Source: Bacteroidota bacterium (GTDB lineage: Bacteria > Bacteroidota > Bacteroidia > JABEUT01). Taken from it: 41,690 bases of DNA. This document shows, one piece after another, positions 1-7,507 of this stretch (positions within the stretch are counted from its first letter, which is position 1; every line of letters starts with the position of its first letter). The notes below the pieces were generated by a model. The model made no database searches, was not told the DNA's origin, and saw only the letters and a program-made list of their open reading frames with translations. Both the position numbers and the translations under genes were made by a program. The stretch covers positions 1-41,690 of the forward strand of contig JAKAOA010000010.1 in the NCBI GenBank assembly GCA_021823405.1, in the 5' to 3' direction.

Positions 1-1
1 T

Positions 2-85
2 ATAAGCGATGAACTATGAGATATAAGGTATGAGCTATAAGCGATGAACTATGAGCGATGAACTATAAGAGATAAGCTATGAGCG
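2..85. repeat. Heptanucleotide tandem array, ATRARVK x12
   Basis: Twelve consecutive 7-bp units all fit ATRARVK (for example ATGAACT, ATAAGCG, ATGAGCT), in register from base 2 to 85. The array probably continues upstream of the window. A second array of the same unit in the opposite orientation lies at 11706-11808. No function is known to me. Both arrays sit in gene-free DNA. Confidence 0.85.
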
Positions 86-96
86 AAGAGTAATTT

Positions 97-199
97 AACG
101 GGTTGACACGGGTTAACAGATTTTGGGCTGTTTTAAATTGAATAAACTTGCTAATCAACATATTATGATTTTTAGAAGGCAAAAAAGTGTCAACCCGTT
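97..199. repeat. 13-bp perfect inverted repeat with 77-bp interior
   Basis: AACGGGTTGACAC at 97-109 is the exact reverse complement of 187-199. The interior encodes nothing recognisable. It could be the ends of a small decayed element or a long-range RNA stem. The adjoining heptamer array makes this a repeat-rich gap. Confidence 0.5.
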
Positions 200-363
200 C
201 GGTTTAATAGCTGCCGGTGGTGATTTAAGCAGGTTCACTTCATACAGAATGCCCCTGTCGGGAACAACAAGAATGGCAAATTTGGACACTTTTTACCCCG
301 AACCTGTGCAAAACTGTCCAAAATTTACATACACTCGATATATGGAAGCGGCTATGTAATGAA

Positions 364-981
364 TTATAATTCCTGTCTTACCTCTGTGATACCTGGCACT
401 ACTCTTTTAAGTAATTGTTCCACACCCGCTTTCAATGTGAGCGCCGAGGAAGGACACCCGCTGCAGGAACCTTTCAACTGTAATGTTACTACGCCGTCTA
501 AGAACGAACGGAATAAAATAAGACCTCCGTCGCTTTCCACTGCTGGCTTAATATATGTTTCAATGGCGTCAATAATCAACTGTTCCTTTTCATTCGCCGG
601 AATGGCATGGTCTACCGTACGTTCCGCTACAGACGACTCTGGAGCTGCCGTCTTAGCAGCATCTTTACTATTCGTTCCATTCCATACTTTTCCTCCCCCT
701 GCTATATATTGTTTGATGAAATCCCGTACGTCAAATACTACGTCGTTCCATGACGCTTTATCATTCTTCAATACGGTAACAAAATTGGCTGCAATATATA
801 CGCCCTTTACAAAAGGCATCCTGAATAATTCGAGGGCTAACGGGGAGTCGGCGGCTGCCGGAGCGCTCATGAACTCCAACTGGATTCCAGCCGGCAGAAG
901 CGCATAGTCGGCGACAAATTTCATCGCCAACGGGTTAGGTGTCATTTCAGCATATATATGAGGTATCCGGTTTTCAATCAT
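364..981 (-). CDS. NifU-like (Nfu) Fe-S cluster scaffold/carrier protein
   Basis: A 205-residue Nfu-type protein. Residues 1-95 match the Nfu N-terminal domain, with the typical opening around PNPLAMKF. After a linker rich in Ala, Ser and Lys, residues about 130-205 form the NifU-like domain, whose CSGC motif (Cys173 and Cys176) holds a transferable 4Fe-4S cluster. The family moves Fe-S clusters from the assembly machinery to target enzymes in the cytoplasm. Length and domain order are normal for Bacteroidota. The gene is transcribed away from recR, and a perfect -7 element (TATTTTTG, minus strand) lies about 40 bp upstream. A plus-strand 182-codon open frame over the same bases is a shadow. 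Confidence 0.93.
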   Translation of the reverse strand: MIENRIPHIYAEMTPNPLAMKFVADYALLPAGIQLEFMSAPAAADSPLALELFRMPFVKGVYIAANFVTVLKNDKASWNDVVFDVRDFIKQYIAGGGKVWNGTNSKDAAKTAAPESSVAERTVDHAIPANEKEQLIIDAIETYIKPAVESDGGLILFRSFLDGVVTLQLKGSCSGCPSSALTLKAGVEQLLKRVVPGITEVRQEL

Positions 982-1019
982 AACAGTTTGGCTATATAAA
1001 ACAAAATAAAGCGAGGGTT

Positions 1020-1027
1020 CAAAAATA
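1020..1027 (-). promoter_or_regulatory. Bacteroidota -7 element for nfu
   Basis: The minus strand reads TATTTTTG, a perfect TAnnTTTG, 38 bp upstream of the nfu start. No clear TTG -33 element lies at the expected 19-21 bp, so the call rests on the -7 box and its position. Confidence 0.45.
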
Positions 1028-1107
1028 AGATTAAAAAACTTAAATTTGCTCCATACTTAACTATTTGCATCTAAATATTTACATGACTCTAACCTTCAAA
1101 ACAATAA

Positions 1108-1728
1108 ATGAATCTACCTTCACGACTTATTGAAGAGGCGGTTGAAGAATTCGCCGGGTTACCCGGAGTAGGCAGAAAAACAGCATTACGTTATGTTCTT
1201 TATATGCTGAAACAAAACCCCGATGAATTACGGAAATGGTCGAATACCATCTCTCGGCTGGCTGATGGAATCCGATATTGCCGCATCTGTTGCGCTATTT
1301 CTGAACATGACGACTGTGAAATATGCGGCAATCCTTCGCGCGACCATTCTACCATTTGCGTAGTAGAGGATATAAGAGACCTTATTGCAATTGAAAACAC
1401 CATGCAATACAGGGGAACATACCACGTTCTCGGTGGTATTATTTCACCTGTGAACGGCATCGGACCAGTGGACCTGAACATTGAACAGTTGATGAAGCGA
1501 ATGGAAAAAAGTACGGTAAAGGAGATAATACTGGCGCTGCCATCTACGATGGAAGGCGATACCACCAGTTTTTATCTGCATAAAAAGCTCAAGCCGTTTC
1601 ATATTTCAGTAAGCGCTATTGCAAGGGGCGTGCCTGTGGGTGATGAACTGGAATATACAGATGAGGTAACGCTCGGACAATCAATCTTGCAAAGAGTTCC
1701 TTACGAATCAACAGCTATACGGAGATGA
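1108..1728 (+). CDS. recR: Recombination mediator protein RecR
   Basis: RecR (206 residues, standard length) acts with RecF/RecO in loading RecA at gaps. The N-terminal helix-hairpin-helix is at about 8-30 (FAGLPGVGRKTALRY), the four-cysteine zinc finger uses Cys58, Cys61, Cys70 and Cys73, and the Toprim domain begins at about residue 82 (ICVVEDIRD). The C-terminal region carries the usual ARGVPVGDELEYTDEVTL signature. The ATG start matches the family N-terminus. The gene lies 142 bp upstream of a glycosyltransferase read in the same direction; such recR-glycosyltransferase neighbours are plausible in this phylum but no functional link is evident. Confidence 0.97.
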   Translation: MNLPSRLIEEAVEEFAGLPGVGRKTALRYVLYMLKQNPDELRKWSNTISRLADGIRYCRICCAISEHDDCEICGNPSRDHSTICVVEDIRDLIAIENTMQYRGTYHVLGGIISPVNGIGPVDLNIEQLMKRMEKSTVKEIILALPSTMEGDTTSFYLHKKLKPFHISVSAIARGVPVGDELEYTDEVTLGQSILQRVPYESTAIRR

Positions 1729-1870
1729 TTATTTTGAGATGTTAAACATATTAAATGACAATAAATGCCCAAAGAGAAGACCTACGGTTGAGACGGTAAT
1801 ACCGGGATAAATGTTCGTTTATCTTTAAGCCCCTGCCGCTAATACCCGCCTTCCAATTACCCCTGCCTCT

Positions 1871-3853
1871 GTGATAAAACTCTCCATCATTATAGTTAAT
1901 TACAATGTTCAGCATTTTCTGGAACAATCGCTCCATTCCATTACCAAGGCATTGAGAGACATACCCTCCGAAATCTGGGTTGTGGATAACCATTCGGTTG
2001 ACGGTTCTGTTGATATGTTAAAGAAGAAATTTTCTTCCGTGAAACTTATCGAGAATGTAAAAAACACTGGTTTTTCGGCTGCCAACAATCAGGCAATAAG
2101 GCGGTCGAGAGGCGAATACATCCTGCTTCTTAACCCCGATACGGTGGTTGAGGAAGAATCGTTTACACGCATGCTTAACTTTATGGATAAACATGCCGAA
2201 GCAGGCGCTCTCGGGGTAAAAATGATTAACGGGAAAGGCAAATTTTTGCCTGAATCAAAGAGGGCTTTGCCTACCCCGACGGTGGCTTTCTACAAGGTTT
2301 TCGGGTTATCAGCATTATTTCCGCATTCAAGAAAATTTGGGAAATACCACCTTACGTACCTCCCGCAGGATGAAGTGAACGAGGTGGAAGTATTGTCAGG
2401 TGCCTGTATGCTTATACGTAAAACGGTTCTCGATAAAGCAGGGTTACTTGATGAATCGTTCTTTATGTATGGAGAGGATATTGACCTTTCGTATCGCATT
2501 ACACAGGCGGGTTATAAGAATTATTATTTCCCCGAAACACGAATCATACATTATAAGGGTGAAAGCACAAAAAAACGGAGCATTAACTATGTGCTTGTAT
2601 TTTATAACGCCATGCGGATTTTCGCCCATAAGCACTTTTCAAAACGGAATGCAAAGCTGTTCTCCTCATTCATAAACCTGGCGATTTTTATAAGAGCTTC
2701 TATCGCCCTGCTTCACCGCCTTTTTAACAGAATTTGGCTTCCACTTGCCGATTTCATTATTATTTACGTCGGGTATTACCTTATATCTGTAACCTACGGA
2801 AATATAAGATTTTCGCAGCCGGGTTACTATTCCAAAGAACTTTTTTTGATGCTGCTCCCGGCATACATTATTATTTGGCTGGTTTCCATCTGGGTAAGCG
2901 GAGGATACGATCGTCCGGTAAAAATATGGAAATCCATAAGAGGAATACTTTGGGGTGCGGCTATAGTGCTAATTCTGTATGCGTTGTTGCCTGAAAAGTA
3001 CAGATTTTCGAGGGCGTTAATTCTTCTGGGAGCCGGCTGGGCGCTGCTGGCGCTTACCATAGTAAGGCAGGTTTGCCGAATCTTAAAGATTGAAGGGTTT
3101 GGTAAGAACAGCGCGCGAGTGCTTATTATAGGAAAGGAGGAGGAATGCAGACGTGTGAATGATCTGTTGAATAAAAGCGGGATTGAAACAGAAAGCGTAA
3201 AGTACTTGAACCCAGACGACACCTCTTCCTCACCGTCAGAAGAGAGGGTGGAAGGATGGAGCGAAACCATGTCTATCTATAATATAAATCAGGTTATTTT
3301 TTGTGCTAAAGATCTTCCGCTTCAGCTTATTATGGATGCAATGTCGTCCATTCCTCAACCGGAGCTGGAATTTAAAATTGCCCCGCCTGAAAGTTGGGCA
3401 GTTATAGGCAGTAATTCCATCCACACCTCGGGCGAGCTATATGTGATAGATGTTCATGCCATCAATACCGCCCCCAACATACGAGCCAAAAGGTTGCTGG
3501 ATATAGCGTGCAGTGTATTCGCACTTATATTAAGCCCTGTATTGATTTGGTTTCAAAGTAGTCCGGGCAGATTTATTGTGAACATTATCAGCGTGGTATC
3601 AGGCGGCAAGTCATGGGTAGGGTACTGCCCTGCAGCTACATCTGGCGCCGGAATACAAAGTGAGAGTGATTTAATGAAGAATACACAACGATTACCGGTT
3701 ATTAAACCGGGCATAATATCCCCAAAGGATGCGTTGGCTACTTCGGCAGAGAGTCAGGATACCGATAATCTGAATGCCACCTATGCCCGAAATTACAGGG
3801 TGTTTACCGACCTTAAAATAATTTGGAAGGGGTGGAGAAAGCTGGGCTCTTAA
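1871..3853 (+). CDS. Family 2 glycosyltransferase fused to a degenerate sugar-phosphotransferase-like membrane region
   Basis: 660 residues with a GTG start; an in-frame TAA at 1826 leaves no room for an earlier ATG. Residues 1 to about 245 are a GT2 domain: beta-strand LSIIIVNYN, nucleotide-sugar motif LLNPDTVV and the acceptor-side GEDIDLSYR, closest in pattern to rhamnosyltransferase-like WbbL enzymes. Residues about 280-390 contain several membrane segments. Next comes a Rossmann-like stretch (VLIIGKEEECRR) as in WcaJ-type initiating transferases. The C-terminal portion keeps the flanks of a polyprenyl-phosphate sugar-1-phosphate transferase (KRLLDIACSVFALILSPV, then SWVGY and LPVIKPGI). 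The catalytic core between them (FRSM and the Asp-Glu dyad region) is missing. It probably glycosylates a surface polysaccharide at the inner membrane; sugar and acceptor are unknown. Confidence 0.85.
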   Translation: MIKLSIIIVNYNVQHFLEQSLHSITKALRDIPSEIWVVDNHSVDGSVDMLKKKFSSVKLIENVKNTGFSAANNQAIRRSRGEYILLLNPDTVVEEESFTRMLNFMDKHAEAGALGVKMINGKGKFLPESKRALPTPTVAFYKVFGLSALFPHSRKFGKYHLTYLPQDEVNEVEVLSGACMLIRKTVLDKAGLLDESFFMYGEDIDLSYRITQAGYKNYYFPETRIIHYKGESTKKRSINYVLVFYNAMRIFAHKHFSKRNAKLFSSFINLAIFIRASIALLHRLFNRIWLPLADFIIIYVGYYLISVTYGNIRFSQPGYYSKELFLMLLPAYIIIWLVSIWVSGGYDRPVKIWKSIRGILWGAAIVLILYALLPEKYRFSRALILLGAGWALLALTIVRQVCRILKIEGFGKNSARVLIIGKEEECRRVNDLLNKSGIETESVKYLNPDDTSSSPSEERVEGWSETMSIYNINQVIFCAKDLPLQLIMDAMSSIPQPELEFKIAPPESWAVIGSNSIHTSGELYVIDVHAINTAPNIRAKRLLDIACSVFALILSPVLIWFQSSPGRFIVNIISVVSGGKSWVGYCPAATSGAGIQSESDLMKNTQRLPVIKPGIISPKDALATSAESQDTDNLNATYARNYRVFTDLKIIWKGWRKLGS

Positions 3854-3934
3854 CATTTGTTCACAAAATCTGTTAAACCTTTCTTAACTCCGAATGTCAT
3901 AAGTTAATAAAACGAACCAAATATATCTATAGCC

Positions 3935-4168
3935 ATGAAAAGGATAGCAGTAATAATAACATTCGGATTAGTTATGGCGTTCGCAGGTGCGCTACAGGCA
4001 TGTCCGCCATTCTATGGCTGGCATTGGGGCTGGGGCATTTATTCACCATATCGTCCGGTAACGGTACTAGTTGTTCATCACAGATGCGCGCCTGTCTGGA
4101 TTCCTGCACATTGGCGATGGAACCCGCGGTTGCATTACCGTGTGTGGGTTAGGGGGCATTATGCTTAA
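3935..4168 (+). CDS. Small secreted Trp/His-rich protein (YXWGXW/WxxGHW-repeat-like)
   Basis: 77 residues. A Lys-Arg start and hydrophobic core (residues 4-20) make a clear signal peptide, probably cleaved near AGALQA or just before Cys23. The mature part is rich in Trp, His, Tyr and Pro. It contains two copies of a pattern like W-x-P-x-H-W and V-W-V-x-G-H-Y, as in the small periplasmic YXWGXW-repeat proteins. The function of that group is not established; metal or surface binding would be a guess. It stands alone 81 bp after the glycosyltransferase and converges with the serine palmitoyltransferase gene. A Cys after the signal peptide leaves open that it is a lipoprotein. Confidence 0.72.
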   Translation: MKRIAVIITFGLVMAFAGALQACPPFYGWHWGWGIYSPYRPVTVLVVHHRCAPVWIPAHWRWNPRLHYRVWVRGHYA

Positions 4169-4184
4169 ATATAGAACTAGAACC

Positions 4185-4215
4185 CACTGTTAGATAGTTT
4201 AGCATAACAGGGCTG
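4185..4215. terminator. Weak bidirectional hairpin between convergent genes
   Basis: CTGTTA and TAACAG (6 bp) flank a 12-base loop in the gap between the convergent small secreted protein and serine palmitoyltransferase genes. It has no good T-run, so it is only a possible terminator. Confidence 0.25.
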
Positions 4216-4271
4216 CTGTAATTCTATTAAAGGGCGATGCAAAAAGTAGGTTGAAAGCAGCAATAACCCTA

Positions 4272-5516
4272 TCAGATGACTGCCATTTTCTCCCTTGAAT
4301 AGTAACCTTTTTTTAACTTTACCGCTACTTCGCTGAATGCCTTAATGGTGAAGACGCAATCATCGTCATTATGCAGGGCTGTAGGGATAAGACGCAGAAG
4401 AATGGTTCCTTTGGGTACCACCGGATACACTACTATAGAGCAAAAGATGCCATAATTCTCCCGTAGGTCGAAAGTTACGTTGGTGGCTTCGGGTATGGTG
4501 CCGTTCAGATATACCGGCGTAACAGGAGAATTAGTTTCTCCGATAGTCAAGCCATCCTTCACAAGACCATTTTGGAGATTGGTTACCACTTCCCACAATT
4601 TGCTCTTCAATTCCGGTTTAGTCCTAATAAGTTCCAGACGTTTCAATACGCCCAATACCATAGGCAACGGTAACGATTTGGCATAAATCTGCGAACGCAT
4701 ATTATAACGCAGATACTCCATCACATTCTCACTACCGGCAAAGAATGCTCCTATGGCGGCGAAACTCTTGGCAAATGTTCCGAAATAAATATCAATGCCA
4801 TCCTGTACGCCCTGCTCCTCGCCTGTTCCAGCGCCTGTTTTACCCATAGTTCCTATTCCATGGGCATCGTCAACGAGCAGCCGGAATGAATATTTCTTCT
4901 TCAGGTCGACAATCCCCTTAAGGTTGCCTTGTTTCCCTGACATGCCAAATACACCTTCGGTAATTACGAGTATTGAACCGTTGGTTTCTTTAACTACTGA
5001 TTCAGCGTGCTGTAACTGCTTTTCCAAACTTTCCATGTCGTTGTTGGCATAAGCAAATCTCTTGCCCAGGTGAAGCCGAACCCCATCAACAATACAGGCG
5101 TGGGACTCGGCGTCGTAAACTATAACATCGTGTCGGTCTACAAGACAATCTATAGCTGAAACCATACCTTGATAGCCGTAGTTCACAAGTACCACATCTT
5201 CCTTACCGACAAATGAAGCAAGTTCATTTTCTAACTGCTGATGGTAGTTAGAGTCACCCGACATCATACGTGCACCCATCGGACTCCCTAATCCATAAAT
5301 AGCGGCTGCCTCGGCGTCGGACTTTCTAACCGCTGGGTGATTGGCGAGACCCAAATAGTTATTAAGGCTCCAGATAATAAGCTCTTTACCCCTGAATTTC
5401 ATGTGTGCGCCAATTTCGCCTTCCAGTTTCGGGAACATAAAATAACCATGAGTTTGTTTAGAATATTGCCCTAATGGACCGCGTCTTTCTTTGAGTTTTT
5501 CAAAAAGGTCTATCAT
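4272..5516 (-). CDS. spt: Serine palmitoyltransferase-type alpha-oxoamine synthase
   Basis: 414 residues, PLP-dependent alpha-oxoamine synthase family. The expected enzyme condenses L-serine with a fatty acyl-CoA to give 3-ketosphinganine, the first step of sphingolipid synthesis, in the cytoplasm. Visible residues are the PLP-stacking His139 (DAESHAC), Asp216/Asp217 and His219 (LLVDDAHGIGTMG), and the Schiff-base Lys250 (GTFAKSFAAIG). The pattern resembles the serine palmitoyltransferases of Bacteroides and Porphyromonas. Close relatives in the same fold are 2-amino-3-ketobutyrate CoA ligase, BioF and the cysteate acyltransferase of sulfonolipid synthesis. The last is a real alternative because cysD/cysN and cysQ are also in the window. 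A DEGS-like desaturase at 14958-15914 favours sphingolipid synthesis. A perfect -7 box lies 47 bp upstream. Confidence 0.82.
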   Translation of the reverse strand: MIDLFEKLKERRGPLGQYSKQTHGYFMFPKLEGEIGAHMKFRGKELIIWSLNNYLGLANHPAVRKSDAEAAAIYGLGSPMGARMMSGDSNYHQQLENELASFVGKEDVVLVNYGYQGMVSAIDCLVDRHDVIVYDAESHACIVDGVRLHLGKRFAYANNDMESLEKQLQHAESVVKETNGSILVITEGVFGMSGKQGNLKGIVDLKKKYSFRLLVDDAHGIGTMGKTGAGTGEEQGVQDGIDIYFGTFAKSFAAIGAFFAGSENVMEYLRYNMRSQIYAKSLPLPMVLGVLKRLELIRTKPELKSKLWEVVTNLQNGLVKDGLTIGETNSPVTPVYLNGTIPEATNVTFDLRENYGIFCSIVVYPVVPKGTILLRLIPTALHNDDDCVFTIKAFSEVAVKLKKGYYSREKMAVI

Positions 5517-5562
5517 TTGTCTGCGTATTTTTTATAACTTAATCTTATCCGTTATACGTTTG

Positions 5563-5570
5563 CAAAGATA
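5563..5570 (-). promoter_or_regulatory. Bacteroidota -7 element for serine palmitoyltransferase
   Basis: The minus strand reads TATCTTTG, a perfect TAnnTTTG. A TTG lies 22 bp further upstream (5593-5595), slightly beyond the usual spacing. The predicted leader is about 40 nt. Confidence 0.5.
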
Positions 5571-5724
5571 AAATTTAAAATTCATCAAGATTCAATTAGC
5601 GACATTACAGGCATTTTTAGTTCTGTAATTAAGCAAGTGGTTCCATAATTCCATCTTCCCTCTCCTTTGAATCTTTAAAATAAACCAGCATGTAAAAAAT
5701 CATATTTATTTCTGACGAATTGCA

Positions 5725-5755
5725 TTGGGCAAATCTTCGTTTTCAATTTACTTTG
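5725..5755 (+). promoter_or_regulatory. Promoter for the CCGUAA hairpin RNA
   Basis: TTG at 5725-5727, then exactly 20 bp, then TTACTTTG at 5748-5755, which matches TAnnTTTG in seven of eight positions. This is the Bacteroidota -33/-7 arrangement. Transcription would begin near 5760-5765, about 15 bases before the first hairpin. Confidence 0.55.
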
Positions 5756-5761
5756 TATCCA

Positions 5762-5905
5762 TAAACTAAGATATTAGGCGCCCCGTAAGGCACAGAATAA
5801 ATAGACAGTCCCGTAAGATTGCACAGGTTAATCACCCCGTAAGGTGAGTCTGAAAATGATAAGGAACCGCCGAGATAAAGGCCGGGTTCTTTATCATTTT
5901 ATTTA
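5762..5905 (+). ncRNA. Candidate small RNA with three identical CCGUAA-loop hairpins and a terminator
   Basis: Three hairpins each present the hexaloop CCGUAA closed by a C-G pair, at loop positions 5783-5788, 5811-5816 and 5837-5842 (spacing 28 and 26). The stems differ in sequence yet still pair. They are GCGCC/GGCAC (one mismatch), CAGUC/GAUUG (one G-U) and UCACC/GGUGA (perfect). This covariation points to an RNA rather than a protein-binding DNA repeat. A 16-bp stem (5853-5868 with 5885-5900, one G-U), with a small inner GCC/GGC hairpin, ends in a T-rich tail and fits an intrinsic terminator. The predicted transcript is about 140 nt. It could be a free sRNA or a leader of the phasin-like gene 165 bp downstream. 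I do not recognise a named RNA family. Confidence 0.62.
5853..5905 (+). terminator. Intrinsic terminator of the candidate RNA
   Basis: 5853-5868 pairs with 5885-5900 over 16 bp with a single G-U. The loop holds an additional 3-bp GCC/GGC stem. The 3' arm ends in TTTT followed by ATTTAAT. The stem is long and AT-rich at its base, as expected for a Rho-independent terminator. Confidence 0.65.
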
Positions 5906-6064
5906 ATAAAAAGCAGGACGGAAGTTAATTTAAGGACAACTTCTCGTTTAGAGTGTCCTATAGAGTTAAAGGTCTATCTCAATTATCTTTTTTTTGTAAT
6001 TTAGCGCATGATTACAAACAACTTCCTTGACTTTAATTAAATAATCCCTCATAATAAAGCTGCC

Positions 6065-6661
6065 ATGGAAAATAAAAGCCCAAGCGCCGATAATACCTTC
6101 GATAAATCTGAAAAGGTAAAGAAGAATATGCGCGGTTACGCCGAGAAATCGAAAGAGACAATACAGGAGATGATTAATTCGAGCATGAAAATACTCGAAG
6201 ATGCAATGGATGAAAATTCAAAGACAGTTGAAAATTTAAAGAACAACTTTGGGTTAGGTGATTTAGGAAAAGAATCTGCTACTGATATAAAGCCATCGCT
6301 TGACAAGTCAGTAGAACTCGCCGAAGATACTTTTGATGCTATAATAAATTCCTACACCAGACAGATGGAACAGATAGTGGATTTTAACACCAAACTTGTC
6401 GACTTGGTAAAAGAATCCGACCCCGACAATGCGGATAAGTTTCTTGACCTTATAAATGAAAATTTTGACCGTACGCGCAATGCAACAACGGGCAATACAA
6501 AAGAGATATTGGATTTATTCAACAAACACTCCAATTTAACCCTTAAATTCAACGAGAAATTCGCCAAAACAGTCAATTCCCAAGTGGATAATCTGTTCCA
6601 GACACAAAAAAACAGCCTTAACAGATTTACCAGTTGGGCTTCGGAATGGTGGAAAGAATAG
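6065..6661 (+). CDS. Phasin-like, all-helical hypothetical protein
   Basis: 198 residues, strongly charged and without signal peptide, membrane segment or cysteine. It is rich in Lys, Glu, Asp and Asn and predicted to be almost wholly helical, with amphipathic stretches over about 15-65, 80-140 and 140-190. It ends in a Trp-rich tail (FTSWASEWWKE). Overall character and size resemble phasin-family granule or coiled-coil proteins, but no decisive motif is present and no polyhydroxyalkanoate synthase is in the window. It stands alone downstream of the CCGUAA-hairpin RNA, which could regulate it. The start at ATG 6065 is the first in frame. A minus-strand open frame over its 3' end is a shadow. 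Confidence 0.7.
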   Translation: MENKSPSADNTFDKSEKVKKNMRGYAEKSKETIQEMINSSMKILEDAMDENSKTVENLKNNFGLGDLGKESATDIKPSLDKSVELAEDTFDAIINSYTRQMEQIVDFNTKLVDLVKESDPDNADKFLDLINENFDRTRNATTGNTKEILDLFNKHSNLTLKFNEKFAKTVNSQVDNLFQTQKNSLNRFTSWASEWWKE

Positions 6662-6928
6662 TGAATATTCACCCGTTGTAGAATAATATCAGGGCAGATA
6701 GTACGGGATAATAGCTGCAATAATTCACTTGAACCTGTGATTTTTTTTGATAGAACCTTCAAAGATCCCACTAAACCATTTTTTCTGTTGATTTTAGTTA
6801 TCTTTCTCAAGAAAAGTGGCTAATTATCAATATTTTTACTATCTTAGCGGTATTATTTTATTGTTTTTAGGTAAAATAATGCCGATATACCCAACTGTTT
6901 CACCAAATTATTCATCTTACTGATAAAT

Positions 6929-7507
6929 ATGCTTCTGGAACCGACAGAACAAGAATTGGTAAATGGCTGCCTGAAAGGCGAAGTTGCCTATCAGCGCATT
7001 CTCTATAAGCGGTACGCTGGAAAGATGCTTATGGTTTGTTTGCGGTATGCTAAAAGCAGGGAAGAAGCGGAAGATGTTTTGCAGGAGGGTTTTATAACAG
7101 TGTTCGAAAAGTTAGGTCAGTTCAAGATGCAAGGTTCATTTGAAGGTTGGATTAGGAGAATTATGGTTAACAAGTCGATAGAAAATTACAGAAAAGTAGC
7201 GCGTTTGTTTCCGTTAACGAATGTAGATGAGATGGAGAATGCGTTTGTGGGAACAAATGATGTGGCGGGCAGTGTAGATACCAAAGACCTGCTTAACATG
7301 ATACACTCGCTTCCGCCCAAATATAAGATGGTTTTTAACCTCTATGTATTTGAAGGAATGTCTCACCAGGAAATAGCTGAAACGCTAAATATTGCTATTG
7401 GCACTTCCAAATCAAATCTTTCTGATGCACGAACTATATTAAAGAAAAAGCTAAACGAGAATATGATAACTGAAAATAAAATAATATACCATGACAGAAA
7501 TGCTTGA
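6929..7507 (+). CDS. ECF-type RNA polymerase sigma-70 factor
   Basis: 192 residues. Region 2 lies at about 20-90, with the -10 binding helix around DVLQEGFITVFEKL and the conserved SFEGWIRRIMVNKSIENYRK. Region 4 is at about 125-180, with LPPKYKMVFNLYVFEGMSHQEIAETLNI followed by the recognition helix (GTSKSNLSDART). Such extracytoplasmic-function factors direct RNA polymerase to envelope-stress or nutrient-response promoters and are usually held by an anti-sigma protein encoded next to them. Here the next gene overlaps by 17 bp and encodes an N-terminally anchored membrane protein, a likely partner. Confidence 0.95.
   Translation: MLLEPTEQELVNGCLKGEVAYQRILYKRYAGKMLMVCLRYAKSREEAEDVLQEGFITVFEKLGQFKMQGSFEGWIRRIMVNKSIENYRKVARLFPLTNVDEMENAFVGTNDVAGSVDTKDLLNMIHSLPPKYKMVFNLYVFEGMSHQEIAETLNIAIGTSKSNLSDARTILKKKLNENMITENKIIYHDRNA

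Larger units (their letters stand above)
1..363. other. Gene-free stretch upstream of the nfu 3' end
   Basis: Apart from the heptamer array and the 13-bp inverted repeat, nothing is supported here. A 78-codon plus-strand open frame at 123-359 has no recognisable domain, composition or promoter and is probably spurious. The upstream neighbour is outside the window. Confidence 0.6.
5517..6064. other. Non-coding interval holding a candidate structured RNA
   Basis: This 548-bp gap holds, in order, the spt promoter (minus), a plus-strand promoter at 5725-5755, three CCGTAA-loop hairpins at 5778-5847, a 16-bp terminator-like stem at 5853-5900, and a weak hairpin (AGGACA/TGTCCT, 5933-5959). A T-rich stretch leads into the phasin-like gene. 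No convincing coding frame is present. Confidence 0.7.

Noticed and set aside
123-359. 78-codon plus-strand open frame near the window start
   Set aside because: No domain, no promoter, no signal peptide; it crosses the inverted repeat and has unusual composition.
359-907. 182-codon plus-strand open frame over nfu
   Set aside because: It is the antisense of a well-supported Nfu gene with clear CSGC motif.
1751-1993. 80-codon minus-strand frame before the glycosyltransferase
   Set aside because: It overlaps the GT2 N-terminus and has no recognisable feature.
5778-5847. CCGTAA hairpins considered as operator sites for a DNA-binding protein
   Set aside because: The dyad arms differ between the three units while pairing is kept, and the conserved part is the loop. 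That fits RNA hairpins better than a protein-binding palindrome.
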